From contig NZ_CP058983.1 in the NCBI RefSeq assembly GCF_019278465.1, positions 1,797,501 to 1,861,500 on the forward strand: DNA of 64,000 nucleotides. The letters are read 5' to 3'. Below are positions 33,801 through 42,284 of this stretch, in pieces. The position numbers were made by a program, and so were the translations under genes. The notes under the pieces were generated by a model. That model ran no database searches. It saw only the letters and a list, made by a program, of their open reading frames with translations, and was not told where the DNA came from. Source of the stretch: Tenacibaculum sp. AHE14PA (GTDB taxonomy: Bacteria > Bacteroidota > Bacteroidia > Flavobacteriales > Flavobacteriaceae). Each line of letters opens with the position of its first letter. The first letter of the stretch is position 1.

Positions 33801-35617
33801 CTAATGGTGAAGGTGCTTGTGATACTGATCATACAAGTGAATGGGGAGAAACTGAAGACTATACTATTATAGTTGAAGAAGAGCCACAACCAGATTTTAC
33901 CTTAACCAATACAACCGGTAATTTATCTATTTGTAATCAAGCTGTAAACGAACAAGTTTTTGCTATTGATTATAAAACATTGTTTGGTTTTAACGAAGAT
34001 GTTAGTTTTTCTGTTACAGGTATTCCAACAGGTGCTACGAGCTCATTTAGTCCAACATCTGTAAATACTAGTGGTTCTATAGATTTAACACTTTCTAATT
34101 TAAACAATGCAACTATTGGTGATTATACCATGACGGTAACAGCAACATCAACTTCTGTTACAAAATCTATCGATATTATTTTTAATGTAAATGATACTAT
34201 TTGTAAATCCGAAGGAAATACAAGCTCTTTAATCGGTACAACTCTTGTTAATTTTGGAACTATAAATAACAGTTCTGCAAAAACAGCTGGATATTCTGAT
34301 TTTAAATTAATAGCTACAGAAGTAATAATAGGAAACAGCTATAATTTAACTGTTAATGCAAATTCAGACGGTAATAATACTACAAAAACATTTGCTTGGA
34401 TAGACTGGAACCAAAACTGTTTATTTGACGCTGGTGAACAATATGACTTAGGAACTGTTACAAATGCCAATACAGCAACTAGTAATAGCGGCTTGGCAAT
34501 TGCAATTCCTGAAGATGCTTTAGCAGGAACTACAACCTTAAGAGTTACTACAAAATCTGCAAACGAGGGCGATCCTAGTTCTTGTGAATTAGATTTTAAT
34601 GGTGAAGTTGAAGATTATACAATTACAATTACCCCAGATTTTACTATAGAAAACACAACAGGTGGTGGTTCTGTTTGTAATAAAGCAACCAATGAATTTA
34701 TTTACACGATAGATTATAAAACATTTAATAATTTTAATGAAACGGTTACTTTTACAACCTCTGAACTTCCTGCAAATGCAAGTGCAACCCTAAGCACAGC
34801 AACTACTAATACTAATAATACAATTACCGTAACTATTACTAATTTAAATAATGTTGAAAAAGGAGATTATATTTTTAAATTAACAGGAACTTCATCAATA
34901 ACTAAATCGATTGATATTGTATTAAACGTTAATGATAATCTTTGTAAATCATCTGGTAATACAGCATCTCAAATAAGTATAACCAATGTTACTTTTGGTG
35001 AAATTGATAATATATCAACTAAAACAACTGGATATTCTGATTTTACATCAATAGCTACAGGTGCTGTTAGAGGAGAAAGCTATGATATAAACACAACTAT
35101 TAATTCAGACGGAAATAGTGATGTAAAAACATATGCTTGGATTGACTGGAATCAGAACTGTTTATTTGATACTGATGAAGCTTACGACATCACATCTAAC
35201 AGAGAAGCAATAACAGTTCCTGACGACGCCTTAATTGGTTCAACCACCTTAAGAGTTTCAGCAAAATTAAATGAATTTGCAAGGTCTTGTGAATTAGATT
35301 TTAATGGAGAGGTTGAAGATTATACGATAAATATTGAAGAAAGTTTTGCTACAGATAAAAGTTTATTTACCGATTTAAACCTATATCCTGTACCTTCTGA
35401 AGGAACAATTACTGTTGATTTTAAAGTAAAAGCTAAAGAATTAACTGTTGTTAGGTTATTCGATTTCGCAGGTAATTTATTAGACAGTCAAAGTTTCTCT
35501 ACGATTTCAAGTAAATTCAATGAAGAAGTTCAGTTTCCTAAAGTAAGTAGTGGTTTGTATTTACTACAAGTTCAAAATGATGGGAAATTAATAACTAGAA
35601 AAATAATAATTAAGTAA
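30836..35617 (+). CDS. Secreted reprolysin-like metalloprotease with GEVED domains and T9SS sorting signal
   Basis: A 1593-residue exported protein. A signal peptide (ending NSFSQ, about residue 23) is followed by a propeptide, then a metzincin domain with HEIGHQFGATH (zinc His347, His351, His357) and a downstream IMAYAGICSP Met-turn. After a Pro/Thr-rich linker come Ig/fibronectin-like segments (about 430-855) and three GEVED domains (about 862-1015, 1118-1265, 1365-1501), each with WIDWNQ or FIDWNQ and ending in EVEDYTI or ETEDYTI. The last 85 residues form a type A T9SS sorting domain (LNLYPVPSEG ... GLYLLQV ... KIIIK). It is probably released or surface-attached to digest proteins. Confidence 0.93.
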   Translation: MIKKTTLLVVLFFTFFASNSFSQNYWNSTAQKVSSFQKNEILARDDNPEKYALASLNLDGFKNHLVNLKSKSSKNIITLPNSKGVLKRFLIQETSYLAPRLAAKFPMIKSYSAQGIDDPTAVAKISIGTNGFHALIHSGKESTIYIDPFTKDQKQYLVYKREDLISTKNDFSCEIKTSANKIVASTNLKRNANDGQLRTFRIAIAATGEYSQFHINREGVPNTATDAVKKATVLSAMNTTITRVNAVYEKDLAVRMIIVNDNDKLIFLDAATDDLTNDNSDDLIDESQEKCDNIIGNPNYDIGHTFSTGGGGLASLGSVCVTGAKASGITGRGQPIDDPFDIDYVAHEIGHQFGATHTFNGTAGNCGGNIGATSVEPGSGTTIMAYAGICSPQNVQNNSDDYFHAVSIAQMWAHIQNRGNCATQTDTNNDAPVANAGANFSIPKSTPFILKATATDVQGLASLTYNWEQIDTESASIPLESTSTAGPAFRSLPSSISPDRYMPSLITVTGSGSTTPVNLSTWESLPSVARELKFALTVRDNNAGGGNSDRDDMKVTVTNAEAFTVTAPNTNVTWGIGSSQRITWNQGTTNQSPINCSIVNIRLSTDGGVTFPILLKENIANDGSEDITIPNNPTTTARILVEAADNIFYNVNTTNFTINDAGPTFLVSNETNQQTVCNTGGNTAEYTLNFQFINGFSETTTLSATNLPTGSNAIFTPTTISTDGNVVMTINNLDGTAQQEYTVVVNAESTTVTQTVNAALKIIGTDFSTISLSTPTNTATDISVNPSFEWVADANATSYNIEVATDASFTSTVINETVTTNTYIPSTPLSGITKYFWRVKPINECGEGAYSATNEFTTETPSYCSSTFTDEANGAEHITNVTFNSINNNSGNDTVDGYEDFTSISTAVKRTQSHQVNVTFNTAGYQDHCYVFIDWNQDYNFDNDTERYDLGNKLEDVATAALNITVPDDAVLGETRMRVIIEYYQDGAPNGEGACDTDHTSEWGETEDYTIIVEEEPQPDFTLTNTTGNLSICNQAVNEQVFAIDYKTLFGFNEDVSFSVTGIPTGATSSFSPTSVNTSGSIDLTLSNLNNATIGDYTMTVTATSTSVTKSIDIIFNVNDTICKSEGNTSSLIGTTLVNFGTINNSSAKTAGYSDFKLIATEVIIGNSYNLTVNANSDGNNTTKTFAWIDWNQNCLFDAGEQYDLGTVTNANTATSNSGLAIAIPEDALAGTTTLRVTTKSANEGDPSSCELDFNGEVEDYTITITPDFTIENTTGGGSVCNKATNEFIYTIDYKTFNNFNETVTFTTSELPANASATLSTATTNTNNTITVTITNLNNVEKGDYIFKLTGTSSITKSIDIVLNVNDNLCKSSGNTASQISITNVTFGEIDNISTKTTGYSDFTSIATGAVRGESYDINTTINSDGNSDVKTYAWIDWNQNCLFDTDEAYDITSNREAITVPDDALIGSTTLRVSAKLNEFARSCELDFNGEVEDYTINIEESFATDKSLFTDLNLYPVPSEGTITVDFKVKAKELTVVRLFDFAGNLLDSQSFSTISSKFNEEVQFPKVSSGLYLLQVQNDGKLITRKIIIK

Positions 35618-35631
35618 TTATTACTACAAAT

Positions 35632-35663
35632 AAAAAAAGCGAGCTTAATAGCTCGCTTTTTCT
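35632..35663. terminator. Bidirectional terminator, copy A of a duplicated hairpin
   Basis: AAAGCGAGCT-TAAT-AGCTCGCTTT (35636-35659) with flanking A and T runs, between the convergent protease and barrel genes. The same 24-base hairpin occurs at 53321-53344. Confidence 0.9.
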
Positions 35664-35681
35664 TTGTAATAAAATGGATTA

Positions 35682-38450
35682 CTATAAATTATACTTTATG
35701 GTAAACATCGCTATTCTTGGTTGAATTACATAAGTAGAGTTACTTACAAAAATATCGTTACTACTGTTTTGATTTAATCCGGCTGAGTCTAATAAATTGG
35801 TAGCACTTAGTTTATATTCCCATTTACTATCTTTTTTTTGATAGGTTAAATCAGCTCTTAAAAACCCATATTCATCAATAGTTCTTCCTTCATTAATTAC
35901 TTTATTAAAAGTATACTTAGATGTAAAGATAAACTCTTTCAAAAAGAATATATCTAAGTTCGCATAAGGACTGTGTGTGGTAAACGAATTTTTAATTCCT
36001 CCAATATCAGAGTTATTTATTGATACGTTATAACCTACATCAAAATTTGGTGCATTTTTAAAGTTTGTACTAAACCTTGATGTATATGATTGTGATAAGG
36101 TTTTTGTTAATCGGTTTGCAGCTACACTCGTTTGACGGTTGGTAATTAAACTGTTCGACTTAGCATGTGATACATTACCACCTAAACGCACTTTAAACTT
36201 TCTAAAACTTTTTTGAAAATTTGCTCTCGCAGAAATTGTTTCATCAGGAAAAGCAGAATTTACAGATGTTCTAACACTGTTTACATCAATAAACTGTATA
36301 TTACTTTTTATTACATCTATACGTTTGCTATAATTAATAGAACCAAAAATATTAGTGTAATTAAACATATTAAAACTAAAATAATTCAAACTTACATTGT
36401 GATATAAAGAATTTTCTAACTCTCTATTACCCGAATATAAACTATTGTAATTATTAAATACATAACCTTCTGCTAACTGATTTACATCTGTAAAATTCGT
36501 TTGCATATTATATCTTAATCGTAAAGTTTCAGATTTTTTTAAGCTAATTTTTATCGAAGCATCAGGTAAAATTTTCGTGAAACTATTTTTTACTTCAGAA
36601 CCTAACTGTGTGTTTTTAGAAATGTAATTATGCGCTGTAAAACCTTGATCAAAAGTAAAAATACCTGTTATAAATTTATAATGTAAACCTGCGTATATAT
36701 CACTAAATGTAAAATCTACATCATTTTGACTAGTAATTTGACTAATCGTATTTTTGTTACCTCCTAAAATTTCGAAAATATCTGAATTAAATTGTTGGTT
36801 ACTTTGCGTGGTACCTAAAGTGATATTTAAATTACTTTTAGGGTTTATAATATAAAAGTAATCTAATTTAGCATCAAATTTATTAGTTTTTATTCTCTTA
36901 TTCTGACCTAAATTAAACGGATTTGCATTTATATCTGCACCTATTAAATTAGCAAAAGATAATTTTTCTAATTCTGCATTGTAAAAAGGATCTTCATCTT
37001 GCCATAAATGCAGCGCTTCAAAAGCAAAAATATTTTTTTCATTTAAAGTATAATAATATTTTAAATTTTGATTGATAGAAAACGGACTCTGTTCTGAAAT
37101 TTGATTAATAGGCACTATTTCATCATCAGCATTTAAATAAGTTCTAGATGACAAGGTGTTTTGCAACTGTTTTTGCTTAGATATTTTAGCAAAAATATCA
37201 TAATCAAATTGATTATCGCTATTAGGTTTATAGCTCGAGCTTATTTTAAACAATCCTAAATCACTTGTTTGATTAGTGGTGTTTTCTGTTTGTTCTGTAT
37301 CAATATATTTAATAGATGACGGATCGTTTTCGTTATAAGCTGGCACATTATTTCTGTCTACTCCTGCATTAGAATACACACTGCTTGTTGCCTCTTCCAT
37401 ATCTGTTTCATTGCCTGAATAAATTGCAAATCCGCTTAGATCCCATGTTTTCTTTGGAGAATAGCTAAAGTTCACCGCACCAAATTTAGATTCAATTTCT
37501 TTTGCTCTATTATTTCTTAGTGTTAAAAACGAAATATCACTAGAACCTACATTAAAATTTGTTCCGTTATTTTCGCTTAAACCTCTAAAACCACCAGTAA
37601 ATTTAAAATAATCTCTCATTGTAAATGGCACTTCTCCTATGTCATTTACATCGGTTATAATATTTACACTGTATTTTGGATTGTAATAAAATAACTTTGG
37701 TGTTGCTATGTATCTGTTATCAGTCATTCCTACACCCAAACCTGCTGTTACTTCTCCGAACCAAAAGTTTTTCTTACCTTCTTTTAATTTAATATTGATT
37801 ACAATGTTGTCTTCATTATCGGTTACACTACGCATTTGCCCAACTTCACTGTGATTTTTTAAAACCTCAATTTTATCAATAGCATCAGCAGGAATATTTT
37901 TTGTTGCTATTTTTGTATCACCATCAAAGAAATCTTTTCCTTCAACCATAATTTTTTTAACAGCCTTACCTTCTACCTCAATTTCACCATCATCATTTAC
38001 TTCAACCCCTGGAAGATTTTCTAAGACATCTCCTAGTTTTTTTTCTGTTCCGTTTTTAAAACTATCTGCATTATAAACAATCGTATCTCCTTTAATTGTA
38101 ACGGGCATTTTATAGGTAACATTTACCTCATCTAAACTATCATCTATTCCTAAGCTGATATCTTTAACAACATCAACATCTTCAGTTTTCACAAATACAT
38201 CAGCTGTTTTAAAACCAATATAACTTACTTTTATACTATAGCTTGTGTTTTTTTTAAGGTTTAATTTATAGTTTCCGTTAGCATCAGTAAAACCATATGA
38301 ATCTAATTTTTTAGTAACCGTATTAATCGCTATTGCATTTGCCATTTCTAAAGGGCTACCAATACTATCTTTAACAACTCCTTTAAGTGTTATTTGGGCA
38401 TTAGTAATCCATGTAGTCAATAAAATGACTATTAGTAATATTTTTTTCAT
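35682..38450 (-). CDS. TonB-receptor-like outer membrane beta-barrel protein
   Basis: A 922-residue outer membrane protein. After the signal peptide (ending ITNAQ) comes a carboxypeptidase-D-like regulatory domain (LKGVVKDSIGSPLEMANA; about 22-108), then a plug-like region (LGDVLENLPGVEVNDDGEIE and EVEGKAVKKIMVEGKDF; about 120-225), and finally a long beta-barrel of the OMP_b-brl_3 type. No TonB box is obvious. It is the last gene of a unit containing two GLPGLI proteins, so it is likely the surface pore or receptor of that system. The substrate is unknown. Confidence 0.88.
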   Translation of the reverse strand: MKKILLIVILLTTWITNAQITLKGVVKDSIGSPLEMANAIAINTVTKKLDSYGFTDANGNYKLNLKKNTSYSIKVSYIGFKTADVFVKTEDVDVVKDISLGIDDSLDEVNVTYKMPVTIKGDTIVYNADSFKNGTEKKLGDVLENLPGVEVNDDGEIEVEGKAVKKIMVEGKDFFDGDTKIATKNIPADAIDKIEVLKNHSEVGQMRSVTDNEDNIVINIKLKEGKKNFWFGEVTAGLGVGMTDNRYIATPKLFYYNPKYSVNIITDVNDIGEVPFTMRDYFKFTGGFRGLSENNGTNFNVGSSDISFLTLRNNRAKEIESKFGAVNFSYSPKKTWDLSGFAIYSGNETDMEEATSSVYSNAGVDRNNVPAYNENDPSSIKYIDTEQTENTTNQTSDLGLFKISSSYKPNSDNQFDYDIFAKISKQKQLQNTLSSRTYLNADDEIVPINQISEQSPFSINQNLKYYYTLNEKNIFAFEALHLWQDEDPFYNAELEKLSFANLIGADINANPFNLGQNKRIKTNKFDAKLDYFYIINPKSNLNITLGTTQSNQQFNSDIFEILGGNKNTISQITSQNDVDFTFSDIYAGLHYKFITGIFTFDQGFTAHNYISKNTQLGSEVKNSFTKILPDASIKISLKKSETLRLRYNMQTNFTDVNQLAEGYVFNNYNSLYSGNRELENSLYHNVSLNYFSFNMFNYTNIFGSINYSKRIDVIKSNIQFIDVNSVRTSVNSAFPDETISARANFQKSFRKFKVRLGGNVSHAKSNSLITNRQTSVAANRLTKTLSQSYTSRFSTNFKNAPNFDVGYNVSINNSDIGGIKNSFTTHSPYANLDIFFLKEFIFTSKYTFNKVINEGRTIDEYGFLRADLTYQKKDSKWEYKLSATNLLDSAGLNQNSSNDIFVSNSTYVIQPRIAMFTIKYNL

Positions 38451-38470
38451 GTGTATATTATTTTGTTTTT

Positions 38471-39310
38471 TTAGAATCGACCGCCTCTTCCGCCGCCTCT
38501 TCTTCCACCTCTAAAACGATCTCTCATTTCTTCCATCTTCTCTTTCATCATTTTAGTATATTCTTCTCTAGTAACTTTCTTTCCTTTTTCAGGTTTTTCA
38601 ATTTCTATTTTTTCAGACGGATTCATTGTTATTTCTGAACATAAAATTGTTGTTCTACCTTCATTAATCTCTAAAATTAAACCAGGTAAACCCCAATAAT
38701 TTCCAGGACCGTTACTAACAGGTATTTGTGGTGTATACCAAGCGGTAACTAATGTTTGTTTTGGTGATTCCTTTTCAACTTTTGTTGAATCTTTTTTAGC
38801 CTCATCTCTTCTAGGTCTTCGCATACTTCTCCAATCAAAAGCATCATTTTCTTTAACTAAAGTTGCTTTATAACAAGTGTAATTACCTATTTGTCTCGTT
38901 TCACTTCCTAATTCCCAGTTTGGTTTTTTGGCAGCTTCAGAAATTAAAAAGTTTTTACCAAAAAACTCTGTCGATTCTAATAAGACTCCTTCCTTTACGT
39001 TCTTATATTTTGTTCCTCCACCTGAAAAACCACCGAATCTTGAACCCCTTCCTCCTGTTGTTGGTGCTGCTAATTTTTCTTCTTCTTTATAAATTGATTC
39101 TTCTCTGGTAAAGCTTAAAACAAATGTTTTTTCCAACATACTTTTCATACGTTGCATAATTTGTTTTTTTCGTTCTTCAGACATTTGTCTTCCTCCAAAA
39201 TCGCTATTCATTGTTGTTTTGGATTGATACACTGCTTTACCCTGAAAATTAGCCTGTGAAAAAATCGTAATAGAAATACACAGAAAAAAGATGGTTGTAA
39301 ATTGTTTCAT
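38471..39310 (-). CDS. GLPGLI family protein with RGG-rich tail
   Basis: A 279-residue exported protein with a signal peptide (cleaved near TIFSQ). It contains the family signature VSNGPGNYWGLPGLILEI, preceded by AWYTPQ, and conserved NYTCYKA and CSEITMNPS cysteines that may form a disulfide. The C-terminus is RFRGGRRGGGRGGRF, an unusual RGG tail, and a Gly/Arg-rich patch occurs near residue 86. It is a paralogue of the next upstream protein. GLPGLI proteins have no known function but often lie beside outer membrane barrels, as here. Confidence 0.92.
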   Translation of the reverse strand: MKQFTTIFFLCISITIFSQANFQGKAVYQSKTTMNSDFGGRQMSEERKKQIMQRMKSMLEKTFVLSFTREESIYKEEEKLAAPTTGGRGSRFGGFSGGGTKYKNVKEGVLLESTEFFGKNFLISEAAKKPNWELGSETRQIGNYTCYKATLVKENDAFDWRSMRRPRRDEAKKDSTKVEKESPKQTLVTAWYTPQIPVSNGPGNYWGLPGLILEINEGRTTILCSEITMNPSEKIEIEKPEKGKKVTREEYTKMMKEKMEEMRDRFRGGRRGGGRGGRF

Positions 39311-39382
39311 TTTTGCTTTTTAATTTTATAACTCTTAATTGTAATTAAGTGTTAGACTTAACAAAACTGAAAAGGTTTAATT

Positions 39383-40213
39383 TTAACCCTGTATTTCTAT
39401 GCTAAATGAATTGCCATCTTTACTTTTACGCTTACTTTTAAAACGTTCCATCATTTCTTTAGAATGCTTTTCCATTATTTTATCAAATTTTTTCTGAGTA
39501 ACTTTTTTTCCTTTTGATGGTTCTTTAATCTGAACTTTATCTGATGGGTTCATAACAATCTCTGTACAAACTATTGTTTGTTTTCCGTCTTGAATTTCTA
39601 AAATCAACCCTGGCAATCCCCAAAAACTCCCAGGACCGTTACTTACTGCCACTTGTGGTGTATACCAAGCAACAGTTTCTATGGTTACTTTTTCTTTTTT
39701 CTCTTCTCTTTCTCCATCAGTCATAGAAAAAGAAGTTCTTTTTTCTTCTCTTTTCTTTGTTGCTTTATAACAAGTATAATTACCTATGTTTTTGGTCTCG
39801 GTTGTCATTTCCCAATCAAAATCAGATAGTTTGTCTTTAATAAGAAAACGCTTCCCACTAATTTCAGTTTTATTTACAAATCGTTTATCAGCAATATTTT
39901 TATATAAAACATCGGTTCCACCACCATTACCCATAATTTTAATGCTTACTCCGTTTTGAGCCTGTGGAGCAGATAATGCTGCATTTTGTTTATAAGTAGA
40001 TTCTGTTTTGCTAAAATTTAATGTATATGTTTTTTGAAATTGTTTTAACAATTGTGCTTGTAATTGTTTTTGAAAATCTGAATTATTTCCTTTTTTATCT
40101 TTCATTTTAAAATCTACCTTTCTATGCGTTTTATAAGTTGCTTTTCCTTGAAAACCTTGTGCATAAATTGAGATACTTAAAAACAGTGTTATTATAGCTA
40201 TTGCTTTTTTCAT
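39383..40213 (-). CDS. GLPGLI family protein
   Basis: A 276-residue exported protein with a signal peptide ending SIYAQ. It carries VSNGPGSFWGLPGLILEI, AWYTPQ, NYTCYKAT and CTEIVMNPSDK, matching the neighbouring GLPGLI protein block for block, so the two arose by tandem duplication and have diverged in the central Lys/Glu-rich linker. It starts two bases after the stop of the 115-residue protein, so those two are clearly co-transcribed. Function unknown. Confidence 0.92.
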   Translation of the reverse strand: MKKAIAIITLFLSISIYAQGFQGKATYKTHRKVDFKMKDKKGNNSDFQKQLQAQLLKQFQKTYTLNFSKTESTYKQNAALSAPQAQNGVSIKIMGNGGGTDVLYKNIADKRFVNKTEISGKRFLIKDKLSDFDWEMTTETKNIGNYTCYKATKKREEKRTSFSMTDGEREEKKEKVTIETVAWYTPQVAVSNGPGSFWGLPGLILEIQDGKQTIVCTEIVMNPSDKVQIKEPSKGKKVTQKKFDKIMEKHSKEMMERFKSKRKSKDGNSFSIEIQG

Positions 40214-40215
40214 TT

Positions 40216-40563
40216 TTATAAATTTTCTAATATTTTAATTGTTTTCTTTACTACTTTAATTGTTTCATTTAAATCAGACAATTTTCCCTCTACCTGAAAA
40301 CTATGTTTGTATTTTAAACTGGAGTCCTTTTTGTTATTCTTAACCTTAAAACCTAAAATTACTTTTTCTTCTTTATCTGTATTTTCGTTAAATATTTCTT
40401 TTACATCATCCCAATTGATATTTTTTAACTCTTTAATAGAATCAACAGTAAACACTAATGTTGTTATGTTACTTTCTTTTATCTCTGCTGTTGCTGTATT
40501 ATCTTCTTGAGAATATATAATGCTAGAGAGACTAATTAATAATATGGTAATAATTTTTTTCAT
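40216..40563 (-). CDS. Small exported protein, first gene of the GLPGLI cassette
   Basis: A 115-residue protein with a signal peptide (hydrophobic residues 4-15, likely cleavage after IIYSQ) and a charged, Lys/Glu-rich mature part with no cysteine. I do not recognise a family. It is the first gene after the regulatory region with three GTTAA repeats and is followed by the GLPGLI genes with a 2-bp gap. Being first, it is the gene most directly exposed to control by the divergent two-component system. Confidence 0.7.
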   Translation of the reverse strand: MKKIITILLISLSSIIYSQEDNTATAEIKESNITTLVFTVDSIKELKNINWDDVKEIFNENTDKEEKVILGFKVKNNKKDSSLKYKHSFQVEGKLSDLNETIKVVKKTIKILENL

Positions 40564-40590
40564 GTTAGTTATCTTTTAAATTCTATACTA

Positions 40591-40598
40591 CAAATATG
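40591..40598 (-). promoter_or_regulatory. Probable -7 element of the GLPGLI cassette
   Basis: The minus strand reads CATATTTG, one mismatch to TAnnTTTG, 28 bp before the first cassette gene. No -33 TTTG is present at the right distance, fitting a promoter that needs an activator. Confidence 0.45.
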
Positions 40599-40620
40599 AA
40601 CAGATTAATACTTACTTTAA

Positions 40621-40650
40621 GTTAACCAATGTTAACAAGTGTTAAGCCGT
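40621..40650. promoter_or_regulatory. Triple GTTAA direct repeat, putative response-regulator operator
   Basis: GTTAACCAAT, GTTAACAAGT and GTTAAGCCGT follow one another, placing GTTAA every 10 bp, one helical turn. The repeats lie between the divergent promoters of the GLPGLI cassette and the kinase/regulator pair. Tandem direct repeats are the normal binding sites of OmpR/PhoB-type regulators, such as the one encoded at 42277. Confidence 0.65.
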
Positions 40651-40651
40651 T

Positions 40652-40681
40652 ATTGTAATTACAGCTAACTACTTATCTTTG
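40652..40681 (+). promoter_or_regulatory. Promoter of the histidine kinase gene
   Basis: ATTG at 40652-40655 and TATCTTTG at 40674-40681 are 18 bp apart. The -7 element ends four bases before the ATG, predicting a leaderless mRNA. Confidence 0.6.
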
Positions 40682-40685
40682 AAAC

Positions 40686-42284
40686 ATGGAAAACAAAAAA
40701 CATCGTTGGATTTTATATTTTATCATTATAACAATACTAACCACCGTTAGTGTACAGTTGTATTGGAACTATAAAAATTATGAACAAAATAAACAGCGTG
40801 TTTTAAATGAAATTCAACTAAGTTTAGACAATTCAATTGAAGCTTACTACGTAAACCTTTCTAAAAAGAATCATTTTGCAATTGTAGAACCAGAAAAACT
40901 TACTCTATCAGACGAATTAAAGAAAGATGAAATTTGGAAAAACATATTCAAAAAATCTGGCATTAAAAAAAACAAGAAATTAGAGCAGAAAAAAGACAGT
41001 CTTTCATTTAAAATAACATCTATTGAAATAAATACTGATGAAACCGATTTTAAAAAAATGGATTCTTCTTTTATAGAATCCATTTTTAAAGACGAAACTT
41101 CTAAACAACAAAATGATTCAATTATAATATCAAATAACATTTACTTAAAGTCAAAAAAAAGAAAAAAAACAATAAAATTTCATAAAAGTGAAGATGAAAA
41201 AGTTAAACTTTTCTTAGGCAAAAAAGCAACTGATAGTTTAAAATTGATAAAAGGGTTACAAACTATTTTTATAGCGATACAAAACGACACTATAAATTAT
41301 AAAAATATTGATTCGATTCTATCAAAAGAACTTATTAGTAAAGGAATTAACACTAAATATTATTTTAATCACTTAAAAAAAGACACACTTTTTTACAGCA
41401 ACAAAACCAACACGACAAAATCGTTTCTTAAAGCTGAATCAAAATCTACCTATTTAAAAGCTGATGAAAAATTTAACCTCTATTATAAAAACCCAACATA
41501 CGAGGCTTTAAAAAGAAGCTCTACAGGCATCATTTTGTCCCTACTATTATCGCTTGCTGTAATTTCTAGCTTATTCTATTTATTAAAGGTCATCAATCAA
41601 CAAAAAGAATTAGCTGAAATTAAAAACGATCTAATAAGCAACATTACGCACGAGTTTAAAACGCCCATTACAACAATTTCTACTGCTATTGAAGCTATTG
41701 ATAATTTTAATATGATTGACGATAAAGAGAAAACTAAAAAATACCTTTCTATTTCTTCGGTTCAACTTAAAAAACTACATCAAATGGTAGAGAAATTATT
41801 AGAAACAGCCACTTTAGATAGTGAGAATTTAATGTTGCAAAAGGAGCCGATAAATATTATTGATTTAGTTGAGAAAATATCCCAAAAGCAACAGCAAATA
41901 TTGATTGATAAAAACATTTATTTCTCAACAAATATTGCTACATTAACTACAGAAATAGATGTATTTCATCTTGAAAATGCAGTTTCTAACCTTATCGACA
42001 ATGCCATAAAATATGGAGGAGATACGATACAAATAAATATAGTATTTGTACCAAGCAATATCGAAATTTCGATTACTGACAATGGAATAGGGATTGAGAA
42101 AAATCAACAAGAAAAAATATTCGAAAAATTTTATCGAGTTCCGAAAGGAAACACACACGACGTAAAAGGTTTTGGAATTGGCTTATATTATTCTAAAAAA
42201 ATCATAGAAAAACACAACGGCTTCCTTTCTTTAACTTCAAATTCAAAAGAAACTACTTTTAAAATTACGTTGCCAAATGAGTAA
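40686..42284 (+). CDS. Two-component sensor histidine kinase
   Basis: A 532-residue inner-membrane kinase. Membrane helices at about residues 8-27 and 278-298 enclose a Lys-rich periplasmic sensor of about 250 residues with no domain I recognise. The H-box is NITHEFKTPITT with phospho-acceptor His322; the ATP-binding domain shows the N-box NLIDNAIKYGG, the G1 box DNGIGI, and GFGIGLYYSK. It overlaps the response regulator gene by eight bases. It is divergent from the small exported protein and GLPGLI genes. Confidence 0.93.
   Translation: MENKKHRWILYFIIITILTTVSVQLYWNYKNYEQNKQRVLNEIQLSLDNSIEAYYVNLSKKNHFAIVEPEKLTLSDELKKDEIWKNIFKKSGIKKNKKLEQKKDSLSFKITSIEINTDETDFKKMDSSFIESIFKDETSKQQNDSIIISNNIYLKSKKRKKTIKFHKSEDEKVKLFLGKKATDSLKLIKGLQTIFIAIQNDTINYKNIDSILSKELISKGINTKYYFNHLKKDTLFYSNKTNTTKSFLKAESKSTYLKADEKFNLYYKNPTYEALKRSSTGIILSLLLSLAVISSLFYLLKVINQQKELAEIKNDLISNITHEFKTPITTISTAIEAIDNFNMIDDKEKTKKYLSISSVQLKKLHQMVEKLLETATLDSENLMLQKEPINIIDLVEKISQKQQQILIDKNIYFSTNIATLTTEIDVFHLENAVSNLIDNAIKYGGDTIQINIVFVPSNIEISITDNGIGIEKNQQEKIFEKFYRVPKGNTHDVKGFGIGLYYSKKIIEKHNGFLSLTSNSKETTFKITLPNE

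Noticed and set aside
40621..40650. CRISPR-like short repeat array
   Set aside because: The repeats are only 5 bp in 10-bp units with no spacers of CRISPR length and no cas genes.
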